Below are positions 39,814 to 52,153 of a DNA stretch of 64,000 nucleotides, one piece after another; position 1 is the first letter of the stretch, and each line of letters opens with the position of its first letter. The position numbers and the translations under genes were made by a program. Source of the stretch: Clitopilus passeckerianus (taxonomy: Eukaryota; Basidiomycota; Agaricomycetes; Agaricales; Entolomataceae); assembly GCA_944990035.1 (NCBI GenBank), contig CALYLX010000049.1, positions 46,051 through 110,050 of the forward strand, written 5' to 3'. The notes under the pieces were generated by a model that was not told the origin of the DNA, searched no databases, and was given only the letters and a program-made list of their open reading frames with translations.

Positions 39814-40617
39814 CCATGGTCTTGATTCCCACCGGTCGCTTTAATCCTTGCTTTGGCGATGGATCTTTATGGATTCGGCCTGCTTTGTGGATGGCTTTGA
39901 ATCTCCTTTGCGCTCGCGAAGCTGGTGTTGTTTGGATCCTCTTCTGGCACTCGCTACTTGCCCTCGCTCGTTTGTTTTCGCATTATACCTTGCTGTCTAT
40001 CATTCCCTTTCGTTCCGCATACCTTTCTCATTCTATCGATTATCGATCTTTCCGATAAGTTATCCTCATTTAATTTTCTTGCACTATACTTTGTTACCCA
40101 AGCTTACTGAATGAATTTCAAGTGTTGAAATAATCGATTTCAAGCGTTCCCAGACCGCAGTCCTTACTAAGTCTATCCAAGTATATCTTACTCATTCTTT
40201 GTTGTAATATAACCAAGTTATACTTGTTCGGATCGGGGAAATAAGAACCGGAACCACAGGTGCGTTCCGAAGGGATCAGAAGGAAAGGGGAAACATGCCG
40301 TTTGGAGAAAGGGACTAAATTTCAAAGTTGGTTCGCAGACAACCCCGTTTAGCTATGACCTGACATGGCAATGCCACGACACTAACCTTGTAAAGTCCCC
40401 CAGCTCCCTCAAACGCCCCCGTTTCGCGAGGGATAACGTATACGCAAACTGTAGACCTTGGATGACATCCAAGTGCTGACACGTCGACTGAAGGCAACTA
40501 GCATATAGCAGATACTACATATAAAGCGAACGATCGCAAACAAAAGTGCTGAACATCAATCATTGCCGCATCGCCGCTTTGCTGTGAAAACCAATAAGGT
40601 TCCCTGTCTCCAAATGC
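39814..40617. other. Convergent intergenic region
   Basis: About 800 bp between the stop of the homeodomain gene and the stop of the aldo-keto reductase gene. The first 250 bp are T-rich and open in several frames, likely 3' UTR. No gene is supported. Confidence 0.4.
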
Positions 40618-42273
40618 TTACTCTGCGTCAACGGGGTTCCAACTGATGGCGCCCTCCTTTCCGCGATCCAGGCTGTCCAATTGCTCAACATCTTCGGAAG
40701 CTAGCTCGAAATCGTACAGTTGCGTGTTTGAGTGGATCCGAGCCGGGGTTGCGCTCTTGACCAATGGGACGAAGCTGAGATGAGACAAGTATTCATTAAA
40801 CGTGCGGTAGATTTCATGCCAATGTATAGAAGAATTTTTGAATCGAGAAAGGTATTTTAGAAGCCACCAGGTACAGGGGATAAAAATAATAACACACCCT
40901 TTCTGTAAAGACCAGCGAAGGAGTACCTGAGCGGGGTCGCGAGAGTACTGTGGCGGGAATTCAAGTTAATCATTGAACAAGGGACGAACAAGACAGGTCA
41001 AGGGTGTGGTACGGGTTCAGGCACATAAGCGCACGCTTGGACAATGTGTTGGACTGATTCAGTCCAGCCAACTACTTTTTCCAAGCGGTTTTTCAGATGT
41101 TCACATGGAGATTTGCGGCGGTAGGAAACACCACAAACACAAGTACTGTAGGTGGCCCATAAGACGTTTACTTACCTTCTGTGCCAACAGGTTGATAACA
41201 GGATGATCCATATTTCCACGGATGATAGGACAGTAGGCTTGAACCACGATATTGTTTCGCCGGCAGTATGCCACTATGGGCTTCTGTTGACAAAAAGGGT
41301 GGATCTGTGGAATGATGTCAAGCCCGCATCTCCTCTTAAGGCGGAGCATCGTGGAATGAGTGCGCTGACCTCTATCTGATTTACAGAAGGCATTTGATAT
41401 CCTGCTTCTCTGATCTCTTCCAGATGCTTGACGCCACTGAAAATTCAGAAACCACGAGCATAATCAGTTCGTCATCAACGTCCAGTCCAAGTTGGTTGTT
41501 CAGAAGGCCGGATCCACAGATCGCATCTCCGCCCCGCCACCGAAGAAAATCAGACATACTAGTTTGACACGCCCACCGTCCTGATCTTCCCTTGTGCTTG
41601 ACACTCTAACAACGCTTTGTATGTTTCCAGACGGCGTTGCTTGCCAGAGAAGGCATCATGGATCAACCAAAGGTCGACATAATCTAATCAAAGTGTGTCA
41701 GGTGGTGGGTCGACATCTTCAAACCTGGTATAACCTACCAAAACCGAATTGAGCAAGGGAGTCATCGACTCCTTTGAGAGTACTTTCATATCCGTGGCTT
41801 TTAGTGGCGCATTTTGTCGCTGAAGGTAGCCGAGGCGTAGGTTAAGTTACCGGAGTGGCAGAATCAGAAAATCAGCTTTGATGGCATGGGTACTTGGAAA
41901 AAGATAAGCACTGATGAAGAGATCCTCGCGATGTACGAAATCTGAGGCATGGATTGCTTCACCGACGGCACCTTCGTTTCGATAGGCTTGGGCTGAGTCA
42001 ATGTGCCTATGCGCAACACCGTCAGCCACGAGACCCATTGATGAGACCAACCTCTTGGCCTCTCATCCATCATCAGAATCTCACCTATACCCAGCTTTGA
42101 AGGCTTCTATACAAGAATCTTTCGCGGTGAAGTTCTGATAAACACCAAAGCCAAGACGAGGCATTGTGTAACCTGAAGATAATTGCCGAATTCATCAGCC
42201 CGGGGTTCACGATGTACCCTCTTCACACACCAGTCGACAATTTAATTGTAGATGCGAGCGTGAGACTGGTCAT
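40618..42273 (-). CDS. Aldo-keto reductase
   Basis: Nine exons (42273..42231, 42172..42085, 42006..41912, 41819..41739, 41683..41560, 41436..41370, 41304..41176, 40947..40898, 40774..40618) give 277 aa, the typical AKR length. Motifs: GYTMPRLGFGVYQ, RHIDSAQAYRNE with catalytic Asp and Tyr, a lysine in ITTKC, LWLIHD with catalytic His, GVSNYGVKHLEE, and the cofactor-side VPLVKSATPARI. It should reduce carbonyls with NADPH; the substrate cannot be read from sequence. Introns here are longer than average (up to 228 nt), unlike neighbouring genes. Start at 42273 precedes a 58-nt intron. Confidence 0.87.
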
Positions 42274-42558
42274 TGTCGATGTGGTTTGTATGGGAAACAG
42301 AGTTGAACGATGGGAATTGCCTGGATTGGAGTTGCATTGATCAGCCAGGCAATTCCCATAACCGGAAATCACGGGCCGATTACAACTTGGACTGCTTTCT
42401 CACTAGCTAACAGTCAAGTTCTGAAGTCTGCTCGGTACAATACCCCAACGTCTGGCTGTGATTCCATCTAATCACAGCCAACATTCTGTTATATCTTGCT
42501 CGTCGGGGAGCCCCGAACTGCAATCTTGTGGTAGTGGTGACATTGATTGTGGTACAAT

Positions 42559-43973
42559 ATGTATACCTACGTTGATTCAGTCAACTCGAACTTGGTGTGT
42601 CTCTGCGTTCCTACCATTCAAAGAATATCTCATCAAACTTGTATAGGTATGCTGCATATGCAGGTCGGTTGGCCTTACCTGTTTCACGACTCAAACTGAC
42701 CGCTCGAACCAGGATGCCCTATACCGATCCTTACACTACCCGGACCTGCCAGCACACTTTTTGTAAGGACTGCATCACACATTCATTAAGCTACCACTCT
42801 TCCCAATGCCCCATTGATCGACTACCTCTCACTCTGAGTGACCTGTACCTAGCGGATCCTATTGTTCGCTCTGTGAGTCCGTTCGTTCACTTCATCAAAA
42901 AATAGCGAGCACTCAATGAGATACAGCTTGTCGGCGAGCTAATTGTTGAATGTCCTCATCGAGAGGAAGGATGTACCCACCAATCCCAACGCCAATCGAT
43001 TGCTACCCACTTGTTGGATGACTGCCCATACAAGCAAGGGTTCACACCACCAGAAGCTCAGCCATCCCACGACGAGGATGACGCCGAGACCAGAATATCT
43101 GAATCGTCAGGCTCTGCTTCGAAGGCAATTCAGACAGAGCCAGGGGTGGGACCTACAGAATCCTCGGAGCCGCGTTTTGCAGCCCTCTCAGAACAGAACA
43201 TTCTACTTCGGCATCGAGCAGAGCTTCTAGAGAGCAACATGTCCGTGTTGAAGAGAGAGATGGCTGCTGTTAGGCGAGCTCTGGGACCATGGTTCCGTGC
43301 CGCTGAAGGCAGTGGAATGGGTCGGAGGGAAGATGCACGTCATCCTATTGCAAGCCCTGGTCTATCCGCCACCACGCCAGCGGAATTGTCTCCAGGACAA
43401 AGCGAGTTTGCTGCAGCCCAAACATCCACCGAAGACATCGAGGCTTCGCTCTGGAATCCGCTGCAATCACCTGTGATGGCCCCCGGTCGCCCAGAGGAAG
43501 ACCCCACAGGCCTCCTTGATGTCCCATACCAGCAACCGTACGTGTTTGGGTTATCCCATAACCGAGTCGATGTGCTTCAGCATCGAAGAAGATACTCTGT
43601 CGGCGGAGCGCATTCCGAGCCACGGGCTCCGCAGGCGGATGCCATTGTTGCACCTCTCAACCTCAACACCAGCCTCGAAGGGACACTGGCCGGGTTGCGG
43701 GAGAGCTTGGTTGGTCTGGCTTCCACCGTTGATTCAATGGGACGAAGGCATGAGATGGGCCTTGCACACGAGGGCATGAGGGTTAGTGAAGAGGTCGGTG
43801 GACTGAGGGCAGCTATACATGGATTGAGGATGCAAGTGCATTCTATCATGATGGACCGGAATGCCCAGGTAAGTGGGAGACCTCCCCCGTTCAATGGAGT
43901 ATTCGCAGGGAGCGGGCCTTCAGGTGATGGTAGTGGTGGAGGTCCACGTTTAGGAAATCAAGTAAAGTTGTGA
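42559..43973 (+). CDS. RING finger protein with TRAF-like zinc region and coiled coil
   Basis: Four exons (42559..42594, 42647..42663, 42713..42872, 42927..43973) give 419 aa. The RING is complete only after splicing: VCCIC, then RTCQHTFCKDC, then CPIDRLPL. A TRAF-like zinc stretch follows (IVECPHREEGCTHQSQRQSIATHLLDDCPYK). After that come a heptad-like helix (LRHRAELLESNMSVLKREMAAVRRAL), disordered sequence and a second helical region. This is the layout of RING E3 ligases with TRAF-type zinc fingers. Exon 2 is 17 nt and encodes the first zinc pair. Divergent from the aldo-keto reductase. Confidence 0.8.
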
Positions 43974-44032
43974 AGAATTCTGATTACAAAATTGTACTAG
44001 TATTGGCGCTACATTTGTATCTTGGTATAGAA

Positions 44033-44652
44033 TTATGAACGAACACTATCTAGACGGTCGAGAAGTGCTTGAACCTCTTTAACTGCACTCTTACGTTCTC
44101 TACGTGCAGACTCCCATGCAGGTTCAGTTGAGATGGCATCCAACCGGAGCAGGGCTTGGAGGAGCAGTTCGCCTAATCGGAGGTGTTCCTTTTGGTTTGA
44201 TGGGTTGGCGAAGTACCTGTCTAGATCGGGGAGGAGAGTAGAACGAATTGTATGCATTTCGGCGGAGATTGTCGATAGAATAGATGACTCGGTTGGCGTG
44301 GAGGCAGCAGTCGTCGGCGGAGGCACTGATGAGGATGTGGGCACATCGGTTGGCTCAACCTTTGGAATGAGAACGATCTTTGAGTTTGACTTGAGACGAT
44401 ATGCCGATACTAGAGATAATGGTTAGGTTGGAATGGTAACCTGGTAGATTACTTGCTTGGAGCGTTATCATCATTCATTACAGCACCTGCATGGATTAGC
44501 TTGAACCCATTGGGATCCAAGTGTGTGGCTTCAGATAGAGCAGTTCTTATAGCAGACAACGGAGTCTCTGGCGCAGGCAATTCAAAGGTGAATCTAAGTT
44601 GTATTAGCATGGTCAACGCCGAGATTGTCGAGCTCACCGTTCTCTTAGCCAT
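44033..44652 (-). CDS. UBL-BAG domain Hsp70 co-chaperone
   Basis: Exons 44652..44457 and 44409..44033 give 190 aa. Residues ~15-70 form a ubiquitin-like fold (LIQLRFTFELPAPETPLSAI, LDPNGFKLIHAGAVMND, YRLKSNSKIVLI). Residues ~105-188 form a BAG domain (LLPDLDRYFANPSNQKEHLR, LGELLLQALLRLDAI, RRERKSAVKEVQALLDRLD). BAG proteins release nucleotide from Hsp70. The only frame-preserving intron, 44410..44456, has a GC donor (CCAA|GCAAGT) and a CCTAACC branch. Its ATG is 62 bp from that of the PBS2 gene on the other strand. Confidence 0.85.
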
Positions 44653-44714
44653 TGGACAGTGACAGGCATTATTGAAGAGCGTACAAACCCTAACCCCACT
44701 TTATTTCCCCTCTC

Positions 44715-46335
44715 ATGCCTGCACCTCAACCATCTCGACAGCAGAACCCATTAACTCTGCTAGCCAACAGGGGTCATGGCGCTACTCCTATACCGCCGTC
44801 GCTGCAGGCAAAGATGGCTGCCGTGAGCTCGATTTTTACTGAATTTTATCCGAATTTTTGACGATTATTTCACCAGTTTGCCAACAGATCTCAATCTTCA
44901 AGTGCTGCGCTAGAATCAACGACCTCTATCCTAGCAAATACATCTATAGCTTCACCAGCATCGCATACACCCCCTCCCCCTCTTCCTTCAGCGCACTCTT
45001 TTCCCTCAGGAAAGCCTCGAGTTGGCGGTCTTGCAGCTCGCCGAACAAAAGGGCCTTCTTTCAATCTCAAAGATATCGATCCAAACTTCGTTCCTCCAAC
45101 CTCCGCTGGCGCCGCAGCTGCAGGTTTGGGAGCAGGACGGCCAAATTTTCAGGATACACCAACTAGACGCCCCGCCCCGAGCGAAACACCATTCTCAAGT
45201 TTCTCCAAGATCGTGTAAGCCTACTTTTCGGGTTATCGTCATTACTTCACCAAACTAACTTGCGATGGCAGCGATCCTTCTGGCGCACTCAATTTCAATG
45301 GCAAAGCTGTTCTGCACGCCTCTGGGGTCGATTTTTCGAGCGGCGCCTCCTTTGCCATTAATATGAATCAACTACAACTAGACGAAGAGCTCGGGAGGGG
45401 TAACTATGGTACCGTCAAAAAGGTTTTGCACAAGCCAACGAACGTTGTCATGGCCATGAAAGTACGTTCGCTGGAAGAATTTACGTCGTTCCTGACTAAC
45501 AACCAGCGGTCAGGAAATCCGATTAGAACTAGATGATGCAAAACTCAACGCCATTATCATGGAACTCGATATTCTCCACCGTGCTGTTGCTCCAGAAATC
45601 GTGGAATTCTACGGAGCATTCTTCATGGAATCATGCGTCTACTATTGCATGGAATGTATGGACGCGGGATCTCTCGATAAGCTGCAGGGCGCTGGTGTGC
45701 CTGAACCTGTTCTCGCTAGGATTGCCAGGTCGATGGCTCGCGGCCTCCGATTCCTCAAGGACGATCTCCAGATCATTCATCGGGATGTTAAACCGACAAA
45801 TGTGCTGGTAAACAAGAAGGGCGAAATCAAGCTCTGCGATTTTGGCGTCTCTGGACAACTCGAGAAATCCCTTGCCAAAACCAACATCGGGTGCCAGTCC
45901 TACATGGCTCCTGAACGAATCAAAGGCGAATCACAGAATAACCTTGGAACATATACGGTCTCCTCGGACGTCTGGTCTCTAGGTCTCTCCATCATTGAAG
46001 TTGGCCTAGGACACTACCCATATCCCCCGGAGACATACGAGAATGTCTTTGCTCAATTGACCGCTATCGTACACGGTGATCCCCCCGAATTACCCGAGGA
46101 TCAATTCAGCGGGGCCGCCAGGGATTGGGTCGCGGCCTGCCTCCGGAAGAACCCCAACGACCGAGCGAGTTATCAGGAATTGCTCGAACATCCATTCCTC
46201 AGCGTCGAGCAGGAAGTTGATATGGCGACATGGGTGGCGTCTGCCCTGGAGTGGAAGAAGCAGAAGGACGCGGAGGACGTGGAGAAACTGAAGGATCTGA
46301 CGAAGTCATCGACGCAGCAAGCACCACGGGCATAG
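44715..46335 (+). CDS. PBS2: MAP kinase kinase, PBS2/Wis1 type
   Basis: Exons 44715..44822, 44877..45214, 45272..45461, 45514..46335 give 485 aa. A Ser/Pro-rich N terminus (~170 aa) precedes the kinase: LGRGNYGTVKKVLHKPTNVVMAMK, then EIRLELDDAKLNAIIMELDI, MECMDAGSLDKL, IIHRDVKPTNVL, DFGVSGQLEKSLAKTNIG with the activation-loop Ser and Thr, YMAPERI. The LHKPTNVxMAxKExRLELD pattern points to the osmostress (HOG) pathway kinase rather than STE7 or MKK1. It would phosphorylate a Hog1-type MAPK. The N terminus is shorter than in yeast Pbs2. Confidence 0.92.
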
Positions 46336-47192
46336 GCTCTTGGAGACGAAGAATAATAGCAAACACCTCCGGCTTGAACAACATAAATCGCGTCTACTAT
46401 GGATGATCGTGTTTGGAAGCCTCATATTGCCTATACACCAATCACAGCCACCATACTATTACCGACGACAGAGATTACATTTCAACACATAGTATGGGAC
46501 GACTCCTTCCGACACCTACTCGCAAGGGCTACAAGCTCATTCCTTCGCATAAGCCGGCCTTATTTCACGGCGCTTCCTATAGCTGCTCTGCTCTGGGGCA
46601 GGCGTCAGTGGGCATGCAGGGATACCTCTGGTCATAACGTACGATTATCTTTGGCTTACCTCCACCCATCCTTTTACCCATTCTAAGTGACTTCTGACGG
46701 CGTTCCTTCAAGATCTTAATTTTCTTATGTTTTCCTTCCATTCACGTTCAACTACAATGAATTATTACGCAATGTTGTGGAATGCAATATTTTTTCTTGT
46801 TCGATATGGGAGGAGGTACCGCCAGACTTCTTGACGGTTCATTTGTTCTTTCACAGGCGTTGGGTTGGTGTTGGTTTTTCTTATCTTTTCAGGCGCGTGC
46901 AATGTTTTCGCACTGGTACAATACTTAGAATATGAATACCTAAATCAAAAACATTCCCACCTCAAAGGTCCTTTGAATCTGTAACCCCATATACCTCATG
47001 GCGATAAACCATAACCGGCAAAGTCCGCCTCAGCAGGGATTTTTATCTTAGCAGCTCACAGATTTTGACTCATCCACAAGATCTACAGGGAGTTACTGGG
47101 GAGTCATTCCCTTCGACATTTGAATCGATCTGATTCGATAATCCCCTCTTCAACCCCTACTACGAACTTCACGTCTCAATAGACGTTTAAAG
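46336..47192. other. Intergenic region between PBS2 and ILS1
   Basis: About 860 bp. Short open frames near 46400-46690 lack support and are probably 3' UTR. The last ~100 bp form a CT-rich leader before the ATG at 47193. Confidence 0.4.
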
Positions 47193-50100
47193 ATGTCGTT
47201 TGCACCACACGATAGTACGTCTTGGCGCCCAAACTGATCACAATGCAGAGTTCAACCTTTCGTCGGTCTAGTTTCTGCACAATTTGACTTTCCAAAGGAA
47301 GAGGAGAAGGTCATCCAATTTTGGAGGGAGATCGATGCTTTCAAGACGAGTTTAAAGCTCTCTGAGGGCAAACCGGAATTCTCTTTCTATGATGGCCCTC
47401 CATTTGCAACCGGTCTACCACATTATGGACATCTACTTGCTGGAACCATCAAGGTTAGTGGGTTGACTTGCAATGCCTCGCCGTTTCTCAACGCCGGATG
47501 CAATCGTTCAGGACATCGTCACGCGCCACGCGCACGTTAGTGGGCACCATGTCATCCGTCGATTTGGCTGGGATACACATGGACTCCCCGTTGAGCACGA
47601 GATCGACAAACGTTTGGGCATCACTGGAAAGGAAGACGTTATGAAGATGGGTATTGACAAATACAACGAAGAATGCCGATCGATCGTCATGCGATACTCA
47701 TCTGAATGGCGCCGAACGGTCGAACGAATGGGACGTTGGATCGATTTTGACAACGACTACAAGACGCTCAATGTCACATTCATGGAGTCTGTCTGGTGGG
47801 CCTTCAATGAACTCTTCAAGAAGGGGATGGTCTATCGCGGCCTGAAGGTCATGCCATACTCTACGGGATGCACAACTGCCGTATCTAACTTCGAAGCCGG
47901 ACTGGCATACAAGGACGTGAATGATCCTGCCAGTACGTGCCATTCCTCTTATTACTACACAAGGTTCGGGTTCTAATTCAGCTGCGTCTCTAGTCACCGT
48001 GGCTTTCCAGCTTGTTGACGATCCAAGAACATCCCTCCTTGCATGGACGACAACACCATGGACCCTACCCTCAAACCTGGCGCTTTGTGTCCATCCCGAT
48101 TTCACCTACATCAAGATCCACGACCAAGAGCGTGATCAGAACTTCATCATCCATGAAAACCTCTTGAGGACGCTTTACAAAGATCCCAGGAAGGCGAAGT
48201 ACAAGAAACTTGGTCAATTCCAGGGCTCTGATATGAAAGGATGGAGATACACTCCACTCTTCGAGTATTTTACAGAACAGGTTCGTCCTTGTCGTAGTCG
48301 TGAATCAGGCGTCACTCAATTTTGTTCGTCAGTTTGAAGACAAAGCCTTCCGGGTCCTTACGGACACTTATGTCACCGACGCCGATGGCACTGGCATTGT
48401 TCATCAAGCACCAGCTTTTGGTGAAGACGATCACCGTATTGCAATTGCCCATGGTGTTTTGCGACCTGAGGATACGCCTCCCTGCCCCATCGACGATAGC
48501 GGTCACTTCACCAAGGAGGTGCCCGACTTCGTGGGCCAGTACGTCAAGACAGCCGACAGCGCCATCCAGAAGGTGCTCAAGGCAAAGGGCCGACTTATTG
48601 TCCAGTCAACTCTCAACCACAGTTATCCCTTCTGTTGGCGATCTGGGACTCCCCTTCTCTATCGGGCTATCCCTGCCTGGTTCGTGAAGGTTACACCCAT
48701 CATTGATGAGCTGGTCTCAAATAACGAGGGCACACGCTGGTGAGCAATAAGGCATTTGGTGTGGCACATCTCGTATTGACATCTGTTTAGGGTACCTCAA
48801 AGTGTTGGAGATAACCGTTTCGGTAATTGGCTTGCAAATGCTCGAGACTGGAATGTTTCAAGAAACCGGTACTGGGGAACTCCCATCCCTCTCTGGGCTA
48901 GTGAAGATTTGGAAGAGGCAAGTACATACATGTTCGTTGGAGTCCTGGATTGACCGGCTATCAGGTTGTCTGCGTTGGCTCGGTAGAGGAGCTCGAGAGG
49001 CTTTCTGGGGTAAAAGGAATCACCGACATTCATAGAGACAAGATCGATCACATCACCATTCCTTCGCAGCAAGGAAAGGGTGTTCTGAAGCGGGTCGAGG
49101 ATGTGTTTGACTGTTGGTTTGAGTCTGGGAGGTGAGATACAACGTACTTTCATAGCACCAGCATGACTAACTCAACCTATAGCATGCCTTACGCTCAATT
49201 ACATTATCCCTTTGAGAACAAGGAACTCTTTGAGCAGACGCATCCTGCCGACTTCGTGTCTGAAGGTATTGACCAGACTCGTGGGTGGTTCTACACCCTT
49301 TTGGTGCTTTCTACGCATCTGTTTGGGCGGGCTCCTTGGAAGAACTTAATCGTTACGGGTCTTGTTCTCGCAGCGTGAGTCAAAACCGTTTGCCGATTTT
49401 ATCGTTTATTCACGACCTACAGGGATGGCAAGAAGATGAGCAAGAGTCTGAAGAATTATCCCGATCCCAACCTTATCATCGACAAATTTGGCGCCGATGC
49501 GACCCGAATGTTCCTCGTAAATTCGCCCATCGTACGCGGGGATAACCTTCGCTTCCGTGAGGAGGGCGTCCGCGAGGTCATCTCCCGCGTCTTGTTACCC
49601 TGGCTCAATTCCTTCCGATTCTTCATGGGCCATGTTGCCCTGTTCAAGAAAGTTCACGGAGAAGATTTCAAGTTTAATCCCCATGCACCTGTCCACAATG
49701 TCATGGACCGATGGATTCTGGCGCGTTGCCAATCGTTGATCAAACTCGTGACAGAGGAAATGGCTGCCTACAGGCTTTACACGATTATCCCTCGTCTTCT
49801 TGATCTCGTTGATGAACTCACAAACTGGTACATCCGCTTTAATCGAAAACGCCTCAAGGGTGAAGACGGAAAGGAGGATACGGTTACTGCGCTAAACACC
49901 CTTTTCGATACTCTGTTCACGCTATGCCGAACTATGGTAAGAAAATCCCTTCCGATCTCGAGATATCTGTGCGATGCTGATGGTTTCACCCCCAGTCTTC
50001 CTATACACCGTTCTTAACTGAGAACCTGTATCAATCGCTCCGGGAATTTATTCCGGAAGATCCTCAGGCTGGTGATACGCGTTCAGTTCATTTCCTGAGC

Positions 50101-50967
50101 TTCCCGGAAGTGAAGGAGGAGTACTTTGATGCGGATATAGAGCGGAGGGTGAAGCGCATGCAGACGGTTATCGAGCTCACGAGGAACATCCGGGAAAAAA
50201 ACAACCTATCACTCAAGGTGGGTGCTATCTAACGGACGATGTCGGTGGGCTGGCGTTTACTCAGCTATTTTTAGGTTCCGCTGAAGGAACTGCTCATTTT
50301 CCACCCGGACGCAAGCTACTTGGACGATATCCGCCCTCTGCAAAGATACATAGAATCCGAGCTGAACGTTCGGGATGTGGTGTTGAGTTCGGACGAGACT
50401 CTGTCTGGAGTTCACTACCGCGTTGTTGCTGACTGGGCGGTCCTTGGTCGCAAGCTACGCAAGGATCTTGGCCGAGTCAAGAATGCTCTTCCCAAGGTAT
50501 CTAGCGACGAGGTCAAGGACTATATTCAATCCGGCAAGATTTCCGTCGATGGCATAGAGCTGGTCGCTGGCGATCTAGCCGTCCAACGATATCTTGAGCT
50601 CCCATCATCCTCCGAGGGACAATTCGCCACTCATACCGATAATGACGTTGTCGTCCGGTTGGATATCCAGATCCATCCCGATCTTCAGGGCGAATGGTTA
50701 GCTCGCGAGTTGACCAACAGGGTGCAGAAGTTGAGGAAGAAGGCAGGGCTCCAGGCAACGGACGATGTCCACGTCTTCTACAAGTTCGAGGAAGGATCGG
50801 GCGCTGACATCGTTGCTGCTCTTCAACAACATAGCGGTATCATTCAGAAGACTGTTGGCAGTGTCCCAACCGATGTCAAGGAGAGGAAAGAGCTCTCAAA
50901 GTTGTTGATTGAGGAGGAGCAAGAGATCGCAGATACAAAATTCGTCTTGTATCTGGTTGATCTCTAA
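47193..50967 (+). CDS. ILS1: Isoleucyl-tRNA synthetase, cytosolic
   Basis: Eleven exons (47193..47214, 47272..47453, 47512..47932, 47994..48280, 48333..48739, 48791..48917, 48965..49131, 49183..49374, 49423..49936, 49996..50217, 50275..50967) give 1077 aa, the eukaryotic cytosolic size. Class I motifs: PHYGHLLAG (HIGH-type) and [13 protein letters not shown] (KMSKS). Also [30 protein letters not shown] and [10 protein letters not shown]. It charges tRNA-Ile; editing-domain segments such as [12 protein letters not shown] are present. Intron 6 (48918..48964) has a GC donor, GAG|GCAAGT. No mitochondrial presequence. Confidence 0.95.
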
Positions 50968-51216
50968 TTGGCTGCCACTATATTCTCTGTTTGTTTCCTG
51001 CGCATCTTACACCTCTTATCCAGTCTCCATACAGTTGACACTTTGACATGTGCATCACCCCGACACTCTCTAGATCGAGAGTGAAGAACAACAGAATAAT
51101 ATTTCGGTTGCGACCTTGGCTGTACACGATAGTGACTTGAGCGCATAAATTACACAAAGATTACATGGGTGCTGGTATTTTTATGATACAAAATCGGCTC
51201 CGTGACACAAGCAAAA
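50968..51216. other. Convergent 3' ends
   Basis: Roughly 250 bp between ILS1 and SNU23 stop codons; holds both 3' ends and no gene. Confidence 0.4.
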
Positions 51217-51994
51217 TTATTTCTTTGTCGAGCTAAACCCTCCGAAGCCCATCATTTTAGCCATGTCGTCGTCCTGGTCCATGGCGGAATCCTGGATGAT
51301 CTCTATTCTTGCCTTCTGTTTTTCGGCCTTCTTCGCTGCTTTCCGTTCTTCTCGAAGAGCGACCTCCTTCGCCTTCACCTCAGCAAGCCGTTTGTCAAAG
51401 TCAAACTCCTTCGCCGTAGTAACTTCCTTTGTTTTCTCCCTGAGATACGCTATTCGAGCTTGTACTTGAGCGAGTGTCGACCGTTCTAGTTTCGTCGATT
51501 GTCCAATTGCACGAAGATCTGTATGTATTCATTGAGAATGTGGCGCAGAACGAGAGATCATTAGACATACGTGCTCTGCTGTTTATGTGGTCGAGATAGC
51601 CCACGCTATCCTTATACGTACGGCTACATGTTTCGCAGTAGAAGCCTGGTTGGCCGGGACCTCGTCCACCAGGGTTCTGAACGACCATGGTTTTCCCCAG
51701 ATTTTTGTCCAGTTCCAGAGCTCCTTCGCGGGCTTTCATGAGTTCTGTAGGGGCTGGAAGGTCTCCTTTCTTTGACTTTCTAGGCTTCTTTCCTTGCAAA
51801 TCATGAATTAGTTGTATATGGATTCGTGAGTAATGCTGCAGCATACCTTGCTTCATTCTCTCTTCATTCTCTCGCATCCTCTCCCTTTCCTCGTCGTCCT
51901 TCTTCTTTGCCCTTTCTGCATATTCTTCCTTGTCCCATTTTTTCCTGAAGTCTGTATCTTGTGCTTTGCTCTGTCCGTAGGCGCCACTGGACAT
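51217..51994 (-). CDS. SNU23: U4/U6.U5 tri-snRNP zinc-finger protein SNU23/ZMAT2
   Basis: Exons 51994..51847, 51792..51571, 51518..51217 give 223 aa. Order: FRKKWDKEEYAERAKKKDDE helix, a middle linker (NLGKTMVVQNPGG), a matrin-type zinc finger (FYCETCSRTYKDSVGYLDHINSR), then a long charged helix (RSTLAQVQARIAYLREK, DKRLAEVKAKEVALREERK). Family role: spliceosome B-complex protein at the 5' splice site. The first intron (51793..51846) is 54 nt, a multiple of three without stops, with a CTAATTC branch; retention would insert 18 residues. Divergent from the EXS gene. Confidence 0.9.
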
Positions 51995-52153
51995 GATGGA
52001 CGTTTTAGCTGAAGACAAATGGGTAAATGAAGCGAACCACGTGTGCTGTCAACTTTGCATCCAGCGCGTTGAGTAGTTGATCGTGTGCAACAAAGACCTT
52101 CCTCTCCACAGCCAACCGTTTCTCGGCTCACCTTCATGCTGTACCACTAGATA

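Noticed and set aside
43869..43908. A 40-nt intron near the end of the RING protein gene.
   Set aside because: Splicing shifts to a short unrelated tail; the unspliced Gly/Pro-rich tail is an equally plausible end, so the simpler model was kept.
47215..47248. A 34-nt first intron in ILS1 ending at ATGCAG.
   Set aside because: It leads to an in-frame TAG; the 57-nt version ending GTCTAG keeps the frame into [13 protein letters not shown].
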